Source: Eutypa lata (Eukaryota; Ascomycota; Sordariomycetes; Xylariales; Diatrypaceae). From it: DNA of 64,000 nucleotides. Shown in pieces: positions 1 through 11,234 of this stretch (within the stretch, counting starts at the first letter, position 1; each line of letters starts with the position of its first letter). The notes under the pieces are model-generated. The model saw only the letters and a program-made list of their open reading frames with translations. It did not search any database and had not been told where the DNA came from. The translations under genes were made by a program, and so were the position numbers. The stretch spans positions 1,984,001 through 2,048,000 of the forward strand of contig JAKULF010000007.1 in the NCBI GenBank assembly GCA_022661535.1, in the 5' to 3' direction.

Positions 1-2145
1 GTTGTGGACAGGGCGTTGACTGGGGGCTTCACGGTTGAGGTCGTGTAGACAAACTGGATGATGATGGTTAACGAAGATGTATAAAAAGTTTTAAAAATAT
101 TCGCCTAGCTTGTAATAAAATGCTAGGTAGATTGTAGTGATTAATAGCTAAACACTAAAATATATTATAGATCCGATGTGTTGAGGGGTTCCAGTATCTC
201 CATATTCTTCCCATGGAAAACTAGAAGTTGACCTAGAACACCTTAAAATCGGAATAATCATAGGCTTATATTCAAATAAGTAGGCATTACTGGAATCCAA
301 ATCTTTTAAGTGTATCATTCAATAATTTGGCAATGACCTGGCCGCAGACAGTCGCGCCATAAACCAATTACTTACAAACTCTTGGGATTTTTCTATCACA
401 ACGTTTGGGTGGATAAACGGGGTATGCACAAGTCACCAACACATTGAGACTTCCATATTCTACGAGGCTAGTTACTTAACGTGTTTGTGCAAAATCCCAT
501 CCAATGTTCTCTGTGGCCTATTATCTATTACAGTGTGATATTAGGATGATTTATTGTACGTGTCCCACAGGTTTTGTTCTGATTATATTTATATAACGAA
601 AATGCTATTATTCTTAGCCAGAGGGTGGTTCGAGAGCTACTCTGTTGTAGGTACACATAGCTCGGTCCGCAGTGCCTTCCCAAGGTAGGTAGTGGCCGCC
701 GATTTGCCTATTCTCTACCTCAATAACATCATTCGAGTTATTAAGTCATCTAGAGGTCATCGACCCCTTGGGCACTCCTCGGAGAATTCATATATATGTG
801 GACAAAGGCATGCATGACTCAAGCCTCTGTTACAGACCTCCATTAGCAGCAGGTTGAATGGGCTCTCTCAGATGCGCTTGAACCTTCAAAATTTATATTA
901 GTCTAATAGGAGGCAGTTCATGGACCTATATCGTACATTTTTCAAGTGTTACTACCTTTCATTTTGGTAACCTTGTCAGAGCAAACTTCTCTAGCTCTGT
1001 TAAACAATTAGAACTAAGAACGCTATTACGGTGGCTCTCTTGCATGGCTTTATGAAGGTTTCTGGTGTGGTTAAATAATTATGATGCATATCAATTAAAG
1101 GATTTCCACCAGACATTCATACAATAATTCAGAAGAGGCACTCTGTCCATGAAGACAGTCTGTGAGTGAAGTGAACACGGTAGATATATGTGTGACAGGG
1201 TGGCACAGCTCTGTACGCGCAGTACAGCTCACTGGCTTTGTGCAAAAGGTTCCTCGCCCCAAATTACCTATCAGACTCAAGGTTACCTAACTTAGGTAGC
1301 TTGTCAATTTATGTATTAATTCACATCAAGTTCGCAAACAAACGGAAAGTAGATAATCCTGAACCCCCCGGAATCAGTCTTTGGAGTAAAGGAACAATAC
1401 GTTCAAGGTCCTCGAATTTAAACAAATATAGCACTTTTAGCTTTTGGACGTGGTGAAGTTGTTCACAGCCTAATTTAATCTTCCAGCGTCAAAATACACA
1501 GGTAAGTTATCAACGTTATTTCAAACATTCCAGGCCACGTTAAGTAGTAAGAACCCGGGGGTCTGCAACACCATCAGGGGTATCACAAACCTACCCCATG
1601 GGTAACGTACGTAGTACAGAGTACTTATGACCTAACTAATCTGTCAACATATGGAGTCATATCCAGGCCAAGTTTGGATTTGTAATACGGTTTAGGTTAG
1701 GAAATCTTTGGTTAAATACAGCGAAATAGTTACCTTGTCGTCCAGGGCGCTGTAATCATTCCTCCGGGCCCCACGCCCGGACACCAGGAGACAAGACATC
1801 CATTTTTATACGTACACCATATCCCTATCACTAACACAAAAGAATAGTGGTCACTACCTGTCTAAGTCACCAAATAACTGAATAACCAGGTAGCTGGGCA
1901 AGATAAGCGACAGTGTCAAGGGCCATAAAATACTACCAACACGATCAATGGTTCTTCTATCAGCATACCTTCCGGCCCTACATTTAGAACAAACAAGTTT
2001 GTTTCGGAATCCTGGAGTTTTCATCTTTGATGGCTGGTGTCAAACAATCAATTTATTCTATTCCATTTTCCCTGTATTCACTCACATCTCCTAATTATCC
2101 AACACTGTGCTATTCCACGGTCTATGGATAGACCAATCGGTAGCA
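1..2145. other. AT-rich intergenic region without a recognisable gene
   Basis: No frame gives a convincing protein. The sequence is AT-rich with many short in-frame stops. It contains one member of a diverged repeat pair (248-341). The last 50 or so bases are pyrimidine-rich and lead into the next gene, as expected for a 5' untranslated leader. Confidence 0.6.
248..341 (+). repeat. Diverged dispersed repeat, copy 1 (partner at 56309-56400)
   Basis: This stretch and 56309-56400 can be aligned by eye in the same orientation. Both begin ATCGGAAT(A/G)ATCAT, both carry GAATCCAA near the middle, and both end in TCATTCAAT followed shortly by TTTGGCAA(T/C)GACCTGG. The central part is less alike and needs small gaps. 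The differences include transitions, as seen in old fungal repeats, but no transposon coding sequence is recognisable. Confidence 0.55.
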
Positions 2146-3365
2146 ATGACGGACAAGGACCACCTGAAGCCTAATGGCACTTGCTACAGGATCAAAAATG
2201 TGAAGGCAGGTCCTGATTTCATGCCTTGTGGCAATGCCAATCTCCTGGGAACACATTTCGCGTGCTGCAATCACGGCGACAAGTGCCTTTCGAGCAATGC
2301 CTGCTTCCATGCAAAGAGTAAGAGCTACATTCTAGTAGACCTGATTATCCTTATTCATATACTTACAGAAAGTTCATAGCTGGCACGACCTACATTGCAG
2401 GATGTACCGATCCCACCTACTCTCATCCCTCGTGTCCCCAGAAGCTCTACTTCCAGGACCAGCCCTGGCTAGGACTTGTCCGCTGCGGAAAGAGCAACGA
2501 CGTCCACAAGAAAGAAGAGGAATGGGCTGGCTGCGAAGAACCTGATGACCTGTCCCTGGACGAAGCGCCAGCCAATTGCGACTGCGATGGCAAGGGGGCG
2601 CTGTTTCGAGATGCTCCGATATTGGAGGATATAGCTCAGCTGCCGAAGAAGACGACTGGAACTATCACGTACTTCGGGGATCACACCCCCACGATGCCAG
2701 TCACATCATCATCATCATCATCATCATCACCTTCCAGTACTTCGGAAGCACGTCCCCCGAGTACTACGGAATCATCAATGCTCACCGATGCCTCAACGAC
2801 GGCAACAAGCCCGCCCTTCATCGCCACATCTTCCGTGACTCCTCCTGATTCCCCTGTCATCACCGCCGGTGCCAAGGCAGGAGTCGGCATTGGTTCAGCG
2901 TTGGGGGCTCTGCTGATCGGCTGCATGGTGTTTATGGCCCTTTCCCTACGAAAGCGAAAGAAGAAGCGGCAGCAACAAGCTCAGGATTCGCAAGAGGGTT
3001 CTCCTGCTGCGGGACAGGGACAGATCTCGTCAGCCAACACAGATGTGCCCTTAGTCAGCCCAGCCATGTCGGGATTCAAGTCAGAGCTATCCGCCGACGA
3101 GCCGAACAGTGCGCGATCGTACCTCGAATCCCCCTCCCCCGTATCGCCGCAATATCCACCATATCCCCCCCCTCACCAGGGAGAATTTCAACGACACGAG
3201 CACCCTTCTCAGTCGTGGGGGCCTCAGTGGCGGGGACGATCTTCGGCAGTCTCCGACTTATCTGCGGCGACAACTGTATATGGATCCATGCCTAACTCGC
3301 CACAACATCCGGAAGGTAGACAGCAGCCGTCGACGTTGCCGCCTATTTCCGAGCTTCAAGGATGA
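2146..3365 (+). CDS. Cysteine-rich single-pass membrane protein, fungal family of unknown function
   Basis: Two exons, 2146-2317 and 2380-3365, with a 62-bp intron (GTAAGA donor, CATAG acceptor), give 385 residues. The N-terminal part is cysteine-rich (GTCYRI, MPCGNANLLGTHFACC, CLSSNACFH), and splicing joins it to TGTTYIAGCTDPTYSHPSCP. This pattern is common in uncharacterised Pezizomycotina surface proteins. A Ser/Thr-rich stretch including a CAT-repeat-encoded Ser run follows, then one membrane segment (AGVGIGSALGALLIGCMVFM, about residues 225-245), a basic stop-transfer cluster (RKRKKKR) and a Pro/Ser-rich cytoplasmic tail. The topology suggests a cell-surface protein. Oddly, the first ATG after an in-frame stop gives MTDKDHLKP, which is not a signal peptide; an upstream exon may be missing, or the protein may insert through its single membrane segment. 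No enzymatic function is assigned. Confidence 0.8.
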
Positions 3366-4262
3366 AGCTGTTCAAGTTGATGGTTATACTGAATACGGCT
3401 GATGGCGTTGAGGATGAATCACGGATGTTTTGACTCCGTACATGTTGGCAGGGATAGGGAGGACTATTTGGCATAAGGGGTTGAAGGGTCGTTTTCTAGG
3501 TCTGATCTTGGTAATGCTTGCAATAAGTGTATAACTTTTAGGCGCCTGTATAAACCTATAGTAGATCCAGAATTTCAAGGACATCCATCCATAGAGTAGC
3601 AGCCCTGGCTCTAGATTCTGCCAATGTTAATATGAAAATCACTTCAAAATCCTGTTTCCAGCACCTGATCTCGATGACTAAAATGGTATATAACGTCCCT
3701 GAAGCGTATAAAGAGAAATCTATCTTCAGATTTCCTCGACTAGAGTTCTTACTTACTTAACTGAAGTTACTGTACTGTTTCTTAAATTCCTTTTCTGTCA
3801 GGGTAGTACTTATATTCTCCCTCGTAGCTACTATCGATTGGATCAAGGCAGATCTCTCTTTAAAAGATAGGAAAGAACCAACTATATAAAGCTTAACTAC
3901 TTCCTTGTACCTGCCTACATATGTAGGTAAGTGGGTATGTGTCTGAGCAGTTAGATCTGGGCACATACATGTATGTCATGGCCGATTGCACTTTAAGTTA
4001 AATACCTACCTGGGTATTTGAGAAGGCAATCCATAACTTTGTTATTTAACGGTCCATTCATCACAAGAGCTCCCAACTTCTCGGGCCAACAACACTTCCA
4101 GGCTTCATCTCCATTCAGCATATCCAAAGCATATATTCATTTGCCTTTGGAAGATAATTCAACTGGAAATACGATAATACACATTTCAGTATCAATTTTC
4201 TGTCTTGTGGACACCAGCCAGCTTGTTCCAGTCAAACCCCCAATCCTCTCCTCTTCGCCATC
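3366..4262. other. Intergenic region
   Basis: Holds the 3' flank of the membrane-protein gene and the upstream region of the BTB gene. Short tracts of the TAGGTA type lie near 3920-4015. No gene is seen. Confidence 0.6.
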
Positions 4263-5294
4263 ATGTCGATCTACAAAGGCATTCCAAATCTCTTCTTCTC
4301 GGGGAAATACGCCGACCTCACGATCGAATGCGGGGACCGCGAATTCAAGGTTCATCGTGCCATCGTCTGTACCCAATCCGAAGTCATTGCCAGATTGTGT
4401 AGTTCCTCAGATGTAAGTCTACTTAACTTGTGTATAGTATTGGGTGTGTGCCTCGTGGTTATACTTACTCATCAAAATTTCTAGGGGGCCCAAGAATGTA
4501 CCATCAACCTTCCTGGAGAGGATCCTATTATATTCTCCATGTTCCTCTCCTGTATTTACAGGGGGAACTACAAAGATGTGTACTGTCAGAACCCGAAGAG
4601 GATCAGTTACATTGCAGCCATTCCATTGGACAAAGTCAACTATTACCTCACCTACACGGGACCTACGAAGCAAAGTTGGATGTCTCCTGAGACTCTAGAC
4701 TCAAAGTTTTCGGATCTTTTCCTCGCACATAAAAACACCACCGGCGACATATTTGCAGTGATTGGTGGCATCGACAGCAGGGTTGAAGACAAAATGGGTG
4801 ATATAATTTCCAAGCATGATAAGTTAACCGATTATGACCTAGAAGGGGGAGCAGCAGTAGTGGTGTATCAAATTCGCGAACGTATCGGAGGTCTAGTCGG
4901 TTCTCTTCGCCTCTACGTCATGGCCCACAAGTATGATGTTAGCACTGCTAAGCTGCTAGCCTGCGAACGATTCTGGAACATATCTCGCAACCTCATACGA
5001 GACCTCCGTGTCGTTGGATCTGACGCAGCCAATGCCTCGGAAGATATCTACACTGGCTTGGCAGCGGTCGTGGACGAGCTTTACGACAATACAACCCCCC
5101 TCGATGGAACCATGCGACGTATAGCCAAAATCTTGGTTTCGATAGAGTTCCGAGTGCCGGAGTTCCGGGACATGATACTTCCTGTACTTGGCAAGCACAC
5201 CCAGCTCGCTGAAGATGTTAGACGGTACGTTCTTCAGTGGAGACTTGGGTTCGTTGACTCCGACTGGACGGTGGTCGATCGTTTCGGTCTATAG
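4263..5294 (+). CDS. BTB/POZ domain protein
   Basis: Exons 4263-4412 and 4485-5294, with a 72-bp phase-0 intron, encode 319 residues. The N-terminal half has the BTB fold signature: a strand with YADLTIECGDREFKVHRAIV, then the helix around CTQSEVIARL, and after splicing GAQECTINLPGEDPIIFSMF and a CIYRGNY element. The C-terminal half has the helical segment usual in fungal BTB proteins (LYVMAHKYDVSTAKLLACERF, about residues 190-210) and a VVDELYD...TMRRI element (about 244-260). Such proteins dimerise through BTB and often act as substrate adaptors for cullin-3 ligases, but large fungal families are mostly uncharacterised and no partner domain is visible here. The start follows a stop-containing leader and gives the canonical BTB N-terminus. 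A decayed relative lies 5 kb downstream (10555-11150). Confidence 0.85.
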
Positions 5295-6876
5295 GCGGTG
5301 TATCTACAGAGCGAAGAGCGGATTGAAGGGGAAAACTATGGCTGGGTTTCTGGGCTGCCTGGCTATGAGCGAAATCGGGAGTCATAGCTAGACATAGAGA
5401 GAATGTTTACAAAGCGAGCTCTCAAGTATTGTATGGTATACAGCATAATATTAATGATCAGTCAAGGCGCTCCAGCCAGAGTCTAGAAATTCATGAGCTC
5501 AACGGACATAACCTTCTTGTAACTTTTGATAGTAATTACTCAATCCTGATCGTTCAAGTGCTTCAAACTTCCATCCCCTCATCTTTGATGTTAGCCTGAC
5601 CAATATGAAGGCACATAGTAGTGGGATGCTGTCTCCCTTGCGTAAGTAGCAGCTCATCTCTTCATAATACTCGAAATAGGACAAACATCGCTACCGTGAC
5701 AACCGAGTGAATTTAGTACATTAAGTAACTTGAGGCTAGAGAGAGAATGCATTCTCAATACATTTGTGCTGGAGGCGGTGTTGGAACGGATGCCAAGATA
5801 TGTTGGTTGCATGCTAACTTACATAACTAACACCTGGCAGCGCTTCAAGCAAACAACTAGGATTAGGAAATCGTAGGAATGAGATGTTATTGTGTTGCTA
5901 GAGTGAATGATAGAAGAATAAAGTACAACTGAAGAAAACTATAGTTTTTTCGTATTGTTTATTTACCTGATGCCTTGTTGGTTTTATTTGGTATGTTGCA
6001 CTTTACCTACAAGAAAATGTACCAATTCCTTCTATATTATTACCTACCTAGATAGGTATCTGCGTAGTTGTCTCACTCTCCGTGTAATTGCGAACGTTGG
6101 CCATTACCACTGCTACCATAAGCCGACTGCAGGGAATGCTAACATATCCCCTCTTGATCCTACCACACTGAAAGAAGTAAAGTAACTTATTTCTAAACTG
6201 CCCATGACTAGGAGCTCACATATGTATATCAATCATAAATTAAGCTAGATTATGCGGCTAGATGACTTGTTAATGTTGCTAACAAAATGTCCAGGGGTAG
6301 TTATAGTTCAGTCCAAACCGCTTGCAAACCGCAGTACCGTCTGTCTATGATCCAGCAGTTTCAAGTTTATATACCCATTTCGCATATGTGATATAGAGGA
6401 TGCTTCTATGATAAGGGTTTCAATATTCAAGGTTTGTAGGCCCTAACGGTGTATATCCTCTACACTGTATTAGCTACGACCCATTAAATGAGGCTCTACC
6501 AAGCGAGTATAATTCAACTTCGCCACCGGCACATTGCAACCTTTAAAGACCATAGTTTATTTAAAATGGTTCCATAATAGTGGCATGGGATAGATTAAAG
6601 CGCAAGAGGCAAATTCGAAAATCGTCGAAGATGGCTGCGGGAGGCAATTTATACCACCCCGCTACATATACCTAACTAGGAACGGAGCGGAGATAGGAAA
6701 TATTTCCCCTTTAGGCGATTTCTATACTGCCTAATAACCTCTGCGCGACATCACACGTTGTATCATTTCTTTTGTCTGGTATTATTTCTCGTGTCCTTCT
6801 TTTGCTATCTTGTAGCTCGAAGATATTCTGTTTTTATGACTCGCCAGCGCAACTGCTGCTTGCGCCCGAATCTACC
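5295..6876. other. Intergenic region, AT-rich
   Basis: No gene supported. It contains an imperfect TACCTACCTAGATAGGTA palindrome near 6043-6060. I looked here for a secreted precursor peptide that could partner the downstream UstYa-like gene and saw none with repeated cores and dibasic sites. Confidence 0.6.
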
Positions 6877-7784
6877 ATGGCCTCCCGCAAGCAAGAAGAA
6901 AATGTGGAAGAAGGAGAGGCGTTCCTTACAACAGTACCCCTAAATGAGGATGCCGTGTGGACGCGAGAAGGGGGTTCCCGCAAAGTGACACGGTATTTGC
7001 GGCTCGCCCTGGAGATCGTAATGGCAGTCATAATAGTTGCCTTGTTGGTGAATCCGGTATACGAACGGATCGAAACCAAACCGTCTCCTGTACCAAAATG
7101 TATATTGTCCTCTACCTATAGTTCGATAATTCTGATGAACAAACTTTCTGATTTTCCGCGGCGTACAGTTCCCCGAAAGACGTACAGGTTCCTCCCGGAC
7201 CCGCAATACGCACGCGACGACATGCTCTTCGACGAACATGACACGCTTCATACTCTCCACAACTGGATACCGCTAAGCTCAGGTATGCACATCCGGTGGT
7301 GAATAAAAATCAATCTATGGAAACCGCTGTCGTACTGACTGACCGGCTGACGTTGTCCTCAATACATATATATGTATATATAGACGCTAGAGGCTACGTC
7401 CAGATCCAAGACTACGGATCCTACCCGCACCTCGGCGAGCCCCACATCGTGGCCATAAACCGGACGTCGGACGGGCCGGCGTACATGATGTCGGTGTTCC
7501 ACCAGCTGCACTGCCTGTCGTACGTCGTCGAGCACTACCAGCAGGGGTACGACGGCGTCCAGCTGGAGGAGGAGGTCGCCCACCACTCGTCGCACTGCTT
7601 CGACTACCTGCGCCAGTCCATCATGTGCGCCGCGGACACCAACTTGGAGGGCGAGAACGACGCCGGTCCCGGCTGGGGCTCGAACCACGAGTGCACCGAC
7701 TACGACGCGCTGCTCGCTTGGGCGAACGAGCATGGCGCTATGAGGTGGAGGAATGGCCTTCTGCCGGGCGAGGCGATACTCTGA
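6877..7784 (+). CDS. UstYa-like DUF3328 oxidase family protein
   Basis: Three exons (6877-7099, 7169-7282, 7384-7784) give 245 residues. The first intron is 69 bp and was placed because it restores the family sequence PVPKFPRKTYRFLPDP; the second (101 bp) joins LSS to DARGYVQIQDY. A charged N-terminal tail is followed by one membrane anchor (about residues 43-62, LEIVMAVIIVALLVNPVY). Then come the two family signatures: HQLHC (about 152-156) and HCFDYLRQSIMC (about 182-193), each with the His/Cys residues considered metal-binding or catalytic. UstYa/Yb proteins cyclise or oxidise ribosomally made peptides (ustiloxin-type dikaritins) and act on other secondary metabolites. No precursor peptide, tyrosinase, methyltransferase or transporter gene is near, so the substrate is unknown. 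Exon 3 is much more GC-rich than its surroundings. Confidence 0.9.
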
Positions 7785-9792
7785 TCGTGTGGAGTAGTTA
7801 GTATTGAGGTCTTCGAGGATCTTATGTCTTTCATACATACATGTGATATGAATGAACACCTCTATCTTGTTGCGTGTTGAAGTCGTTGGCTTTGGCTGCT
7901 GGATGTGTCGCTGTGATGAGTCAGGAGGCACCTCTCTGTGACATGTTTTTCGTCGCTCATCGAGGTTAACACACCTTCCCTTCAAGGATGCCGAATGAAT
8001 TGCTGAGGCTCACTTCTTAGTGTTACCAATACGACTAAGTTCCCGTTAGGGTTCGCTTCAAGAGCATCGTGCATGTAGGGAACATGTCAAGGTATGGAAG
8101 CCATATCCCTTTCCAGCTGTATCAATGATAAACAATAGAACGAAACTGAGGACATAGGGTCTCGAATTCATTAGCCCCTGTGGTCGTAGATAATGGACCT
8201 AAAGTTCAGCTTCGTTATGGCCTACTTAGAATACCTAGTATGTTGGGGACCCTAAATGATTGGATTTATTTTCTTTCGAAAAGCCGACACAGGTATCCAT
8301 TATCCCGAACTAGACTGAGCCCTGGCAACCATCTGGCTCACCTAAGCCTTGAACCTAATTATCAAATATTTTACAATACGATACATCAGAATGAATAAGG
8401 TGTTATAAGGGGTCAGTAGGAAAGAAATGGGGAAGAGAACCGTCTAGACCTATGTTTAATCCACCTGATTCTTTGTTATCGGGGAGGACCGAAGGTGGCT
8501 TGAGGAAAAGGGGTCGTTCCTATATTGTCATATTAACGTACTGTTAGCTAAACCTATTGCGAGAAATGGTAGATTGGGAGTGGCTATTCAGAGTTACATC
8601 GGCGTCCTCTATTTCTACCTGATTGGATCAAGGTACAGCTCCATAAACAATACACAGTCCAATAAGAACTAAGGGATAATACGAGACTCAATAGTCGTCA
8701 TTTGTTACATATCACAACTTTGAAGGAGAATGACGATCTAGATCATTGATCTCAGATGACCCCTTTCAGAGAATACTTAGCTCTGCTGGTATTATGTGTC
8801 CATTGGGGTCATTTTCTTGATTATCAATCTAGTCACACTATCGCATGACCCCATATTGATGTGCCTTTCAAGCCTGGCAATCGTTAGACTTGTAAAACGG
8901 TTCTTACCTGGTAATATAATCAAAGAACCCTGCCTTCGAAATAAACCAGGATAATGTGATAGGAAATTTGCAATAGATATTGTTGTGCTACATCAGCTCT
9001 ACATTACCCCTATTTTTTAGTATGGATAGATGATATAATATCTTAGAGTTGACTCCAACATAAATCAGTATTATCATATGTGAACAGAGCCATTATCATA
9101 CCCTCGGATAAGCTGTGAGGGTAACTGGAAGCAACTGGTTATTCACCAGTGTAGTATGAAGGTAAACAACATCAGCTTGACATTACATTGCTTCTCTAGC
9201 CTAGACCCATGCATGCATCGTCGTAGTAAATAGGCGGCTAATCGTGGTGGGGTGGCATTTGCTTATTGACTTGATACGTGATTAGAAAGCTCTTCCATAT
9301 TACAGAGAGAACAAGCTGGCACATTCTTATTGTTGCCTATACTGAAAAATCATAGGCAAGTATCAGATTTGCTACAAGTGGTTGAGAAGCAAGCAGGGCT
9401 GCTGTAAATGATGTCTTCTATCGTTCGGAGACATGAAGACTCGTTAGCTGCAATGGTGTTGTATGGATGAGCACTCGGCAATGCAGCTCAACAAACCTCT
9501 TCTTTCTGAAAACCCGACGGTTTATTGTAACCTGGGATCACTCACTGCATCTCCCTCGGATAAAAATCAAGGTATCAACGCTACAAATGTTTGAATTTCG
9601 TCTTGGTGATAGGCATCTTAGCCTTTATAACACGGCTACCTAGTAAAATATTCTCTTTACGTATATTCGTAGTCTCCTTCTGAGTGACAACAGCTACATA
9701 GACTCTATAATCTCCTGCAGAGACAAGATGTCTTCCGTACATCGCCCGACCACCCTTTAAGCTCCAGGCCCTGTTCACCTAGGTACGTAATA

Positions 9793-9825
9793 ATACATAC
9801 ATGCATGTATGTATGTATGTACGTA
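9793..9825. repeat. TACA/TGTA simple repeat with palindromic centre
   Basis: Alternating TACATACATGCATGTATGTA-type sequence that can fold back on itself around ATGCAT. It lies 80 bp before the tRNA-like element. Confidence 0.7.
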
Positions 9826-9908
9826 GTCGGCAGTCAGTAAGTTGGCCAGCAACCCAGTCAGTCAATCGTATAAGTAATAATAAGATTTTAATCAACCAAC
9901 AATTAGAA

Positions 9909-10088
9909 GCCAGGTTAGTGTAGTGGTTAACACGTCAAAAAGAACAACTGAAGACCACGGGTTCGATGCCCTGCGGCTGCTCAAATGAACACCGCAACAA
10001 TATCCGGGTGAATCTTCACACCCTGTGAGAATATTCCACCTCCACAGAACGGCAATAGAAGACCCAGGTTCGATTCCTGGACCAGGCA
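9909..10088 (+). other. tRNA-like (RNA polymerase III) element, degenerate or SINE-like
   Basis: Box A of tRNA genes is seen at 9916-9926 (TAGTGTAGTGG) with a perfect 3-bp D stem (GTG/CAC). Two exact B boxes (GGTTCGANNCC) follow at 9960-9970 and 10067-10077. The second sits in a perfect T arm (CCAGG/CCTGG) followed by ACCAGGC-A, which pairs at 6 of 7 positions with GCCAGGT at 9909-9915, as an acceptor stem would. No good anticodon stem can be drawn in either arrangement, so this is not annotated as a functional tRNA. The likeliest readings are a decayed or rearranged tRNA gene or the tRNA-derived head of a SINE. Confidence 0.55.
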
Positions 10089-10554
10089 TTACTTTTTGCC
10101 TTTTTCTCCCTCTATAGGGAGCTGACCTGGACATCTGCGAATGCCCGGTCCTTGATCCCTAATGAAATGTCCCTAGATCGGCATCGCAACCAATGTGGAT
10201 GGTCACGCTTGGTTACATGATGCTTCAACTCCAGTCAAATGTCAATTATGACGGGGAGCATACCTATGGACTCTGCAAGAGCTGATCGCTCCATCTCAGA
10301 GGGAACATATCTCATGATGTTCCTGTTGTCACCTCTAGAAGTAGATCAAGAATTTCATAAGTGGTTCTGGGTGTCCTGCGCTTTGAACGCCCCATCGACT
10401 TCTGCAAATCACCCTTTTCATCCTTCACGAGGCATGTTGCAGAATTCTAATGGGCTACTTTAGTGGGCCACTGTCGATCCCCCATTCCAGGTGCCAGGCA
10501 GTTTGCCCTAACTACTTGATGCAAGTTTGAAGGCGATTGGGCGGGCGCACGACA

Positions 10555-11150
10555 ATGGCAATGCTAAAGTTCAAATTTGAGAATGGAGATGTGAGAACGA
10601 GCCACCTGATAGCGGGGGAAGAGGAGCTAGACGAGGGGATCGATGGAGGTCTGGGCGATTCCAGCGACTAGGATGATTTCATTGCTAATGAAAACACGAA
10701 CCACAACGGTGCCGGGCCGAAGCAATATCTGGAATTCGAGGGTGGATTGGTGACCACCCCGTCAATTTACAGCTTGTGGATTTCGCTAACAGCGTACGTC
10801 ATGGCTGACGAGCTCGGACTCCCCGCATTGAAGCATCTCGCCCGCGACAAAGTTCCCACCGGACTGCAGAGAAATTTTCCGATCTAAGTATGACTCTGAT
10901 GCCGCAGACCCTCCCATTCGGCCATCGTCAACGTTGGCCGAGTCCGTATACCGATTTCAGGAAGGTGCTTGATGAGCTGTATGAGACCCTCCCGCAATCC
11001 GACGAGACCATGCGCATCATCCCCCCCCGGCTTCGCATCGCAGCTAGATACATACCACGAAGACACGTTCTGCCACAAGACGAGCCCAATTCTTGTTTTA
11101 ACCGCCCACAGTTGGCCATGGCAGTGCTAGAGTACATGAAGGCTGGTTGG
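10555..11150 (+). pseudogene. Decayed BTB/POZ-family gene
   Basis: One frame from the ATG at 10555 runs through an acidic stretch to an in-frame TAG at 10669-10671. It continues with YLEFEGGLVTTPSIYSLW and AYVMADELGLPALKHLARDK, the same element as YVMAHKYDVSTAKLLACERF in the intact BTB gene, then stops again near 10885. The next recognisable piece, VLDELYETLPQSDETMRII, lies in another frame and matches VVDELYDNTTPLDGTMRRI of the intact gene; QLAMAVLEYM corresponds to QLAEDVRRYV. At least one premature stop and one frame change make this a pseudogene. The N-terminal BTB core itself is not recognisable. An undetected intron could explain the later frame change but not the first stop. Confidence 0.7.
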
Positions 11151-11234
11151 TGTTCCAATGCAGTCATAGAGCATGGGGCTCTATGGGGCGCTGGTGACAC
11201 GAGGCACTTTCTGGCAGGCTCACGAAGAGTCTAG

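Larger units (their letters stand above)
7785..10554. other. Gene-poor intergenic region
   Basis: About 2.8 kb without a supportable ORF. It holds three copies of ATGACCCC within about 100 bp (8756-8763, 8845-8852 and one inverted at 8805-8812), a CATG/TATG simple repeat and the tRNA-like element listed separately. Confidence 0.55.

Noticed and set aside
1..48. Short GC-richer open stretch ending in TAG at the left edge (VVDRALTGGFTVEVV)
   Set aside because: Could be the end of a gene from outside the window, but 15 codons without a recognisable motif are too little to call.
5969..6185. Small ORF with hydrophobic start near the UstYa-like gene, considered as a RiPP precursor
   Set aside because: No cleavable signal, no repeated core and no dibasic sites; AT-rich background gives such ORFs by chance.
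7359..7985. 208-codon minus-strand frame opposite the UstYa-like exon 3
   Set aside because: Antisense shadow of a GC-rich exon; Val/Arg repeats with no family resemblance.
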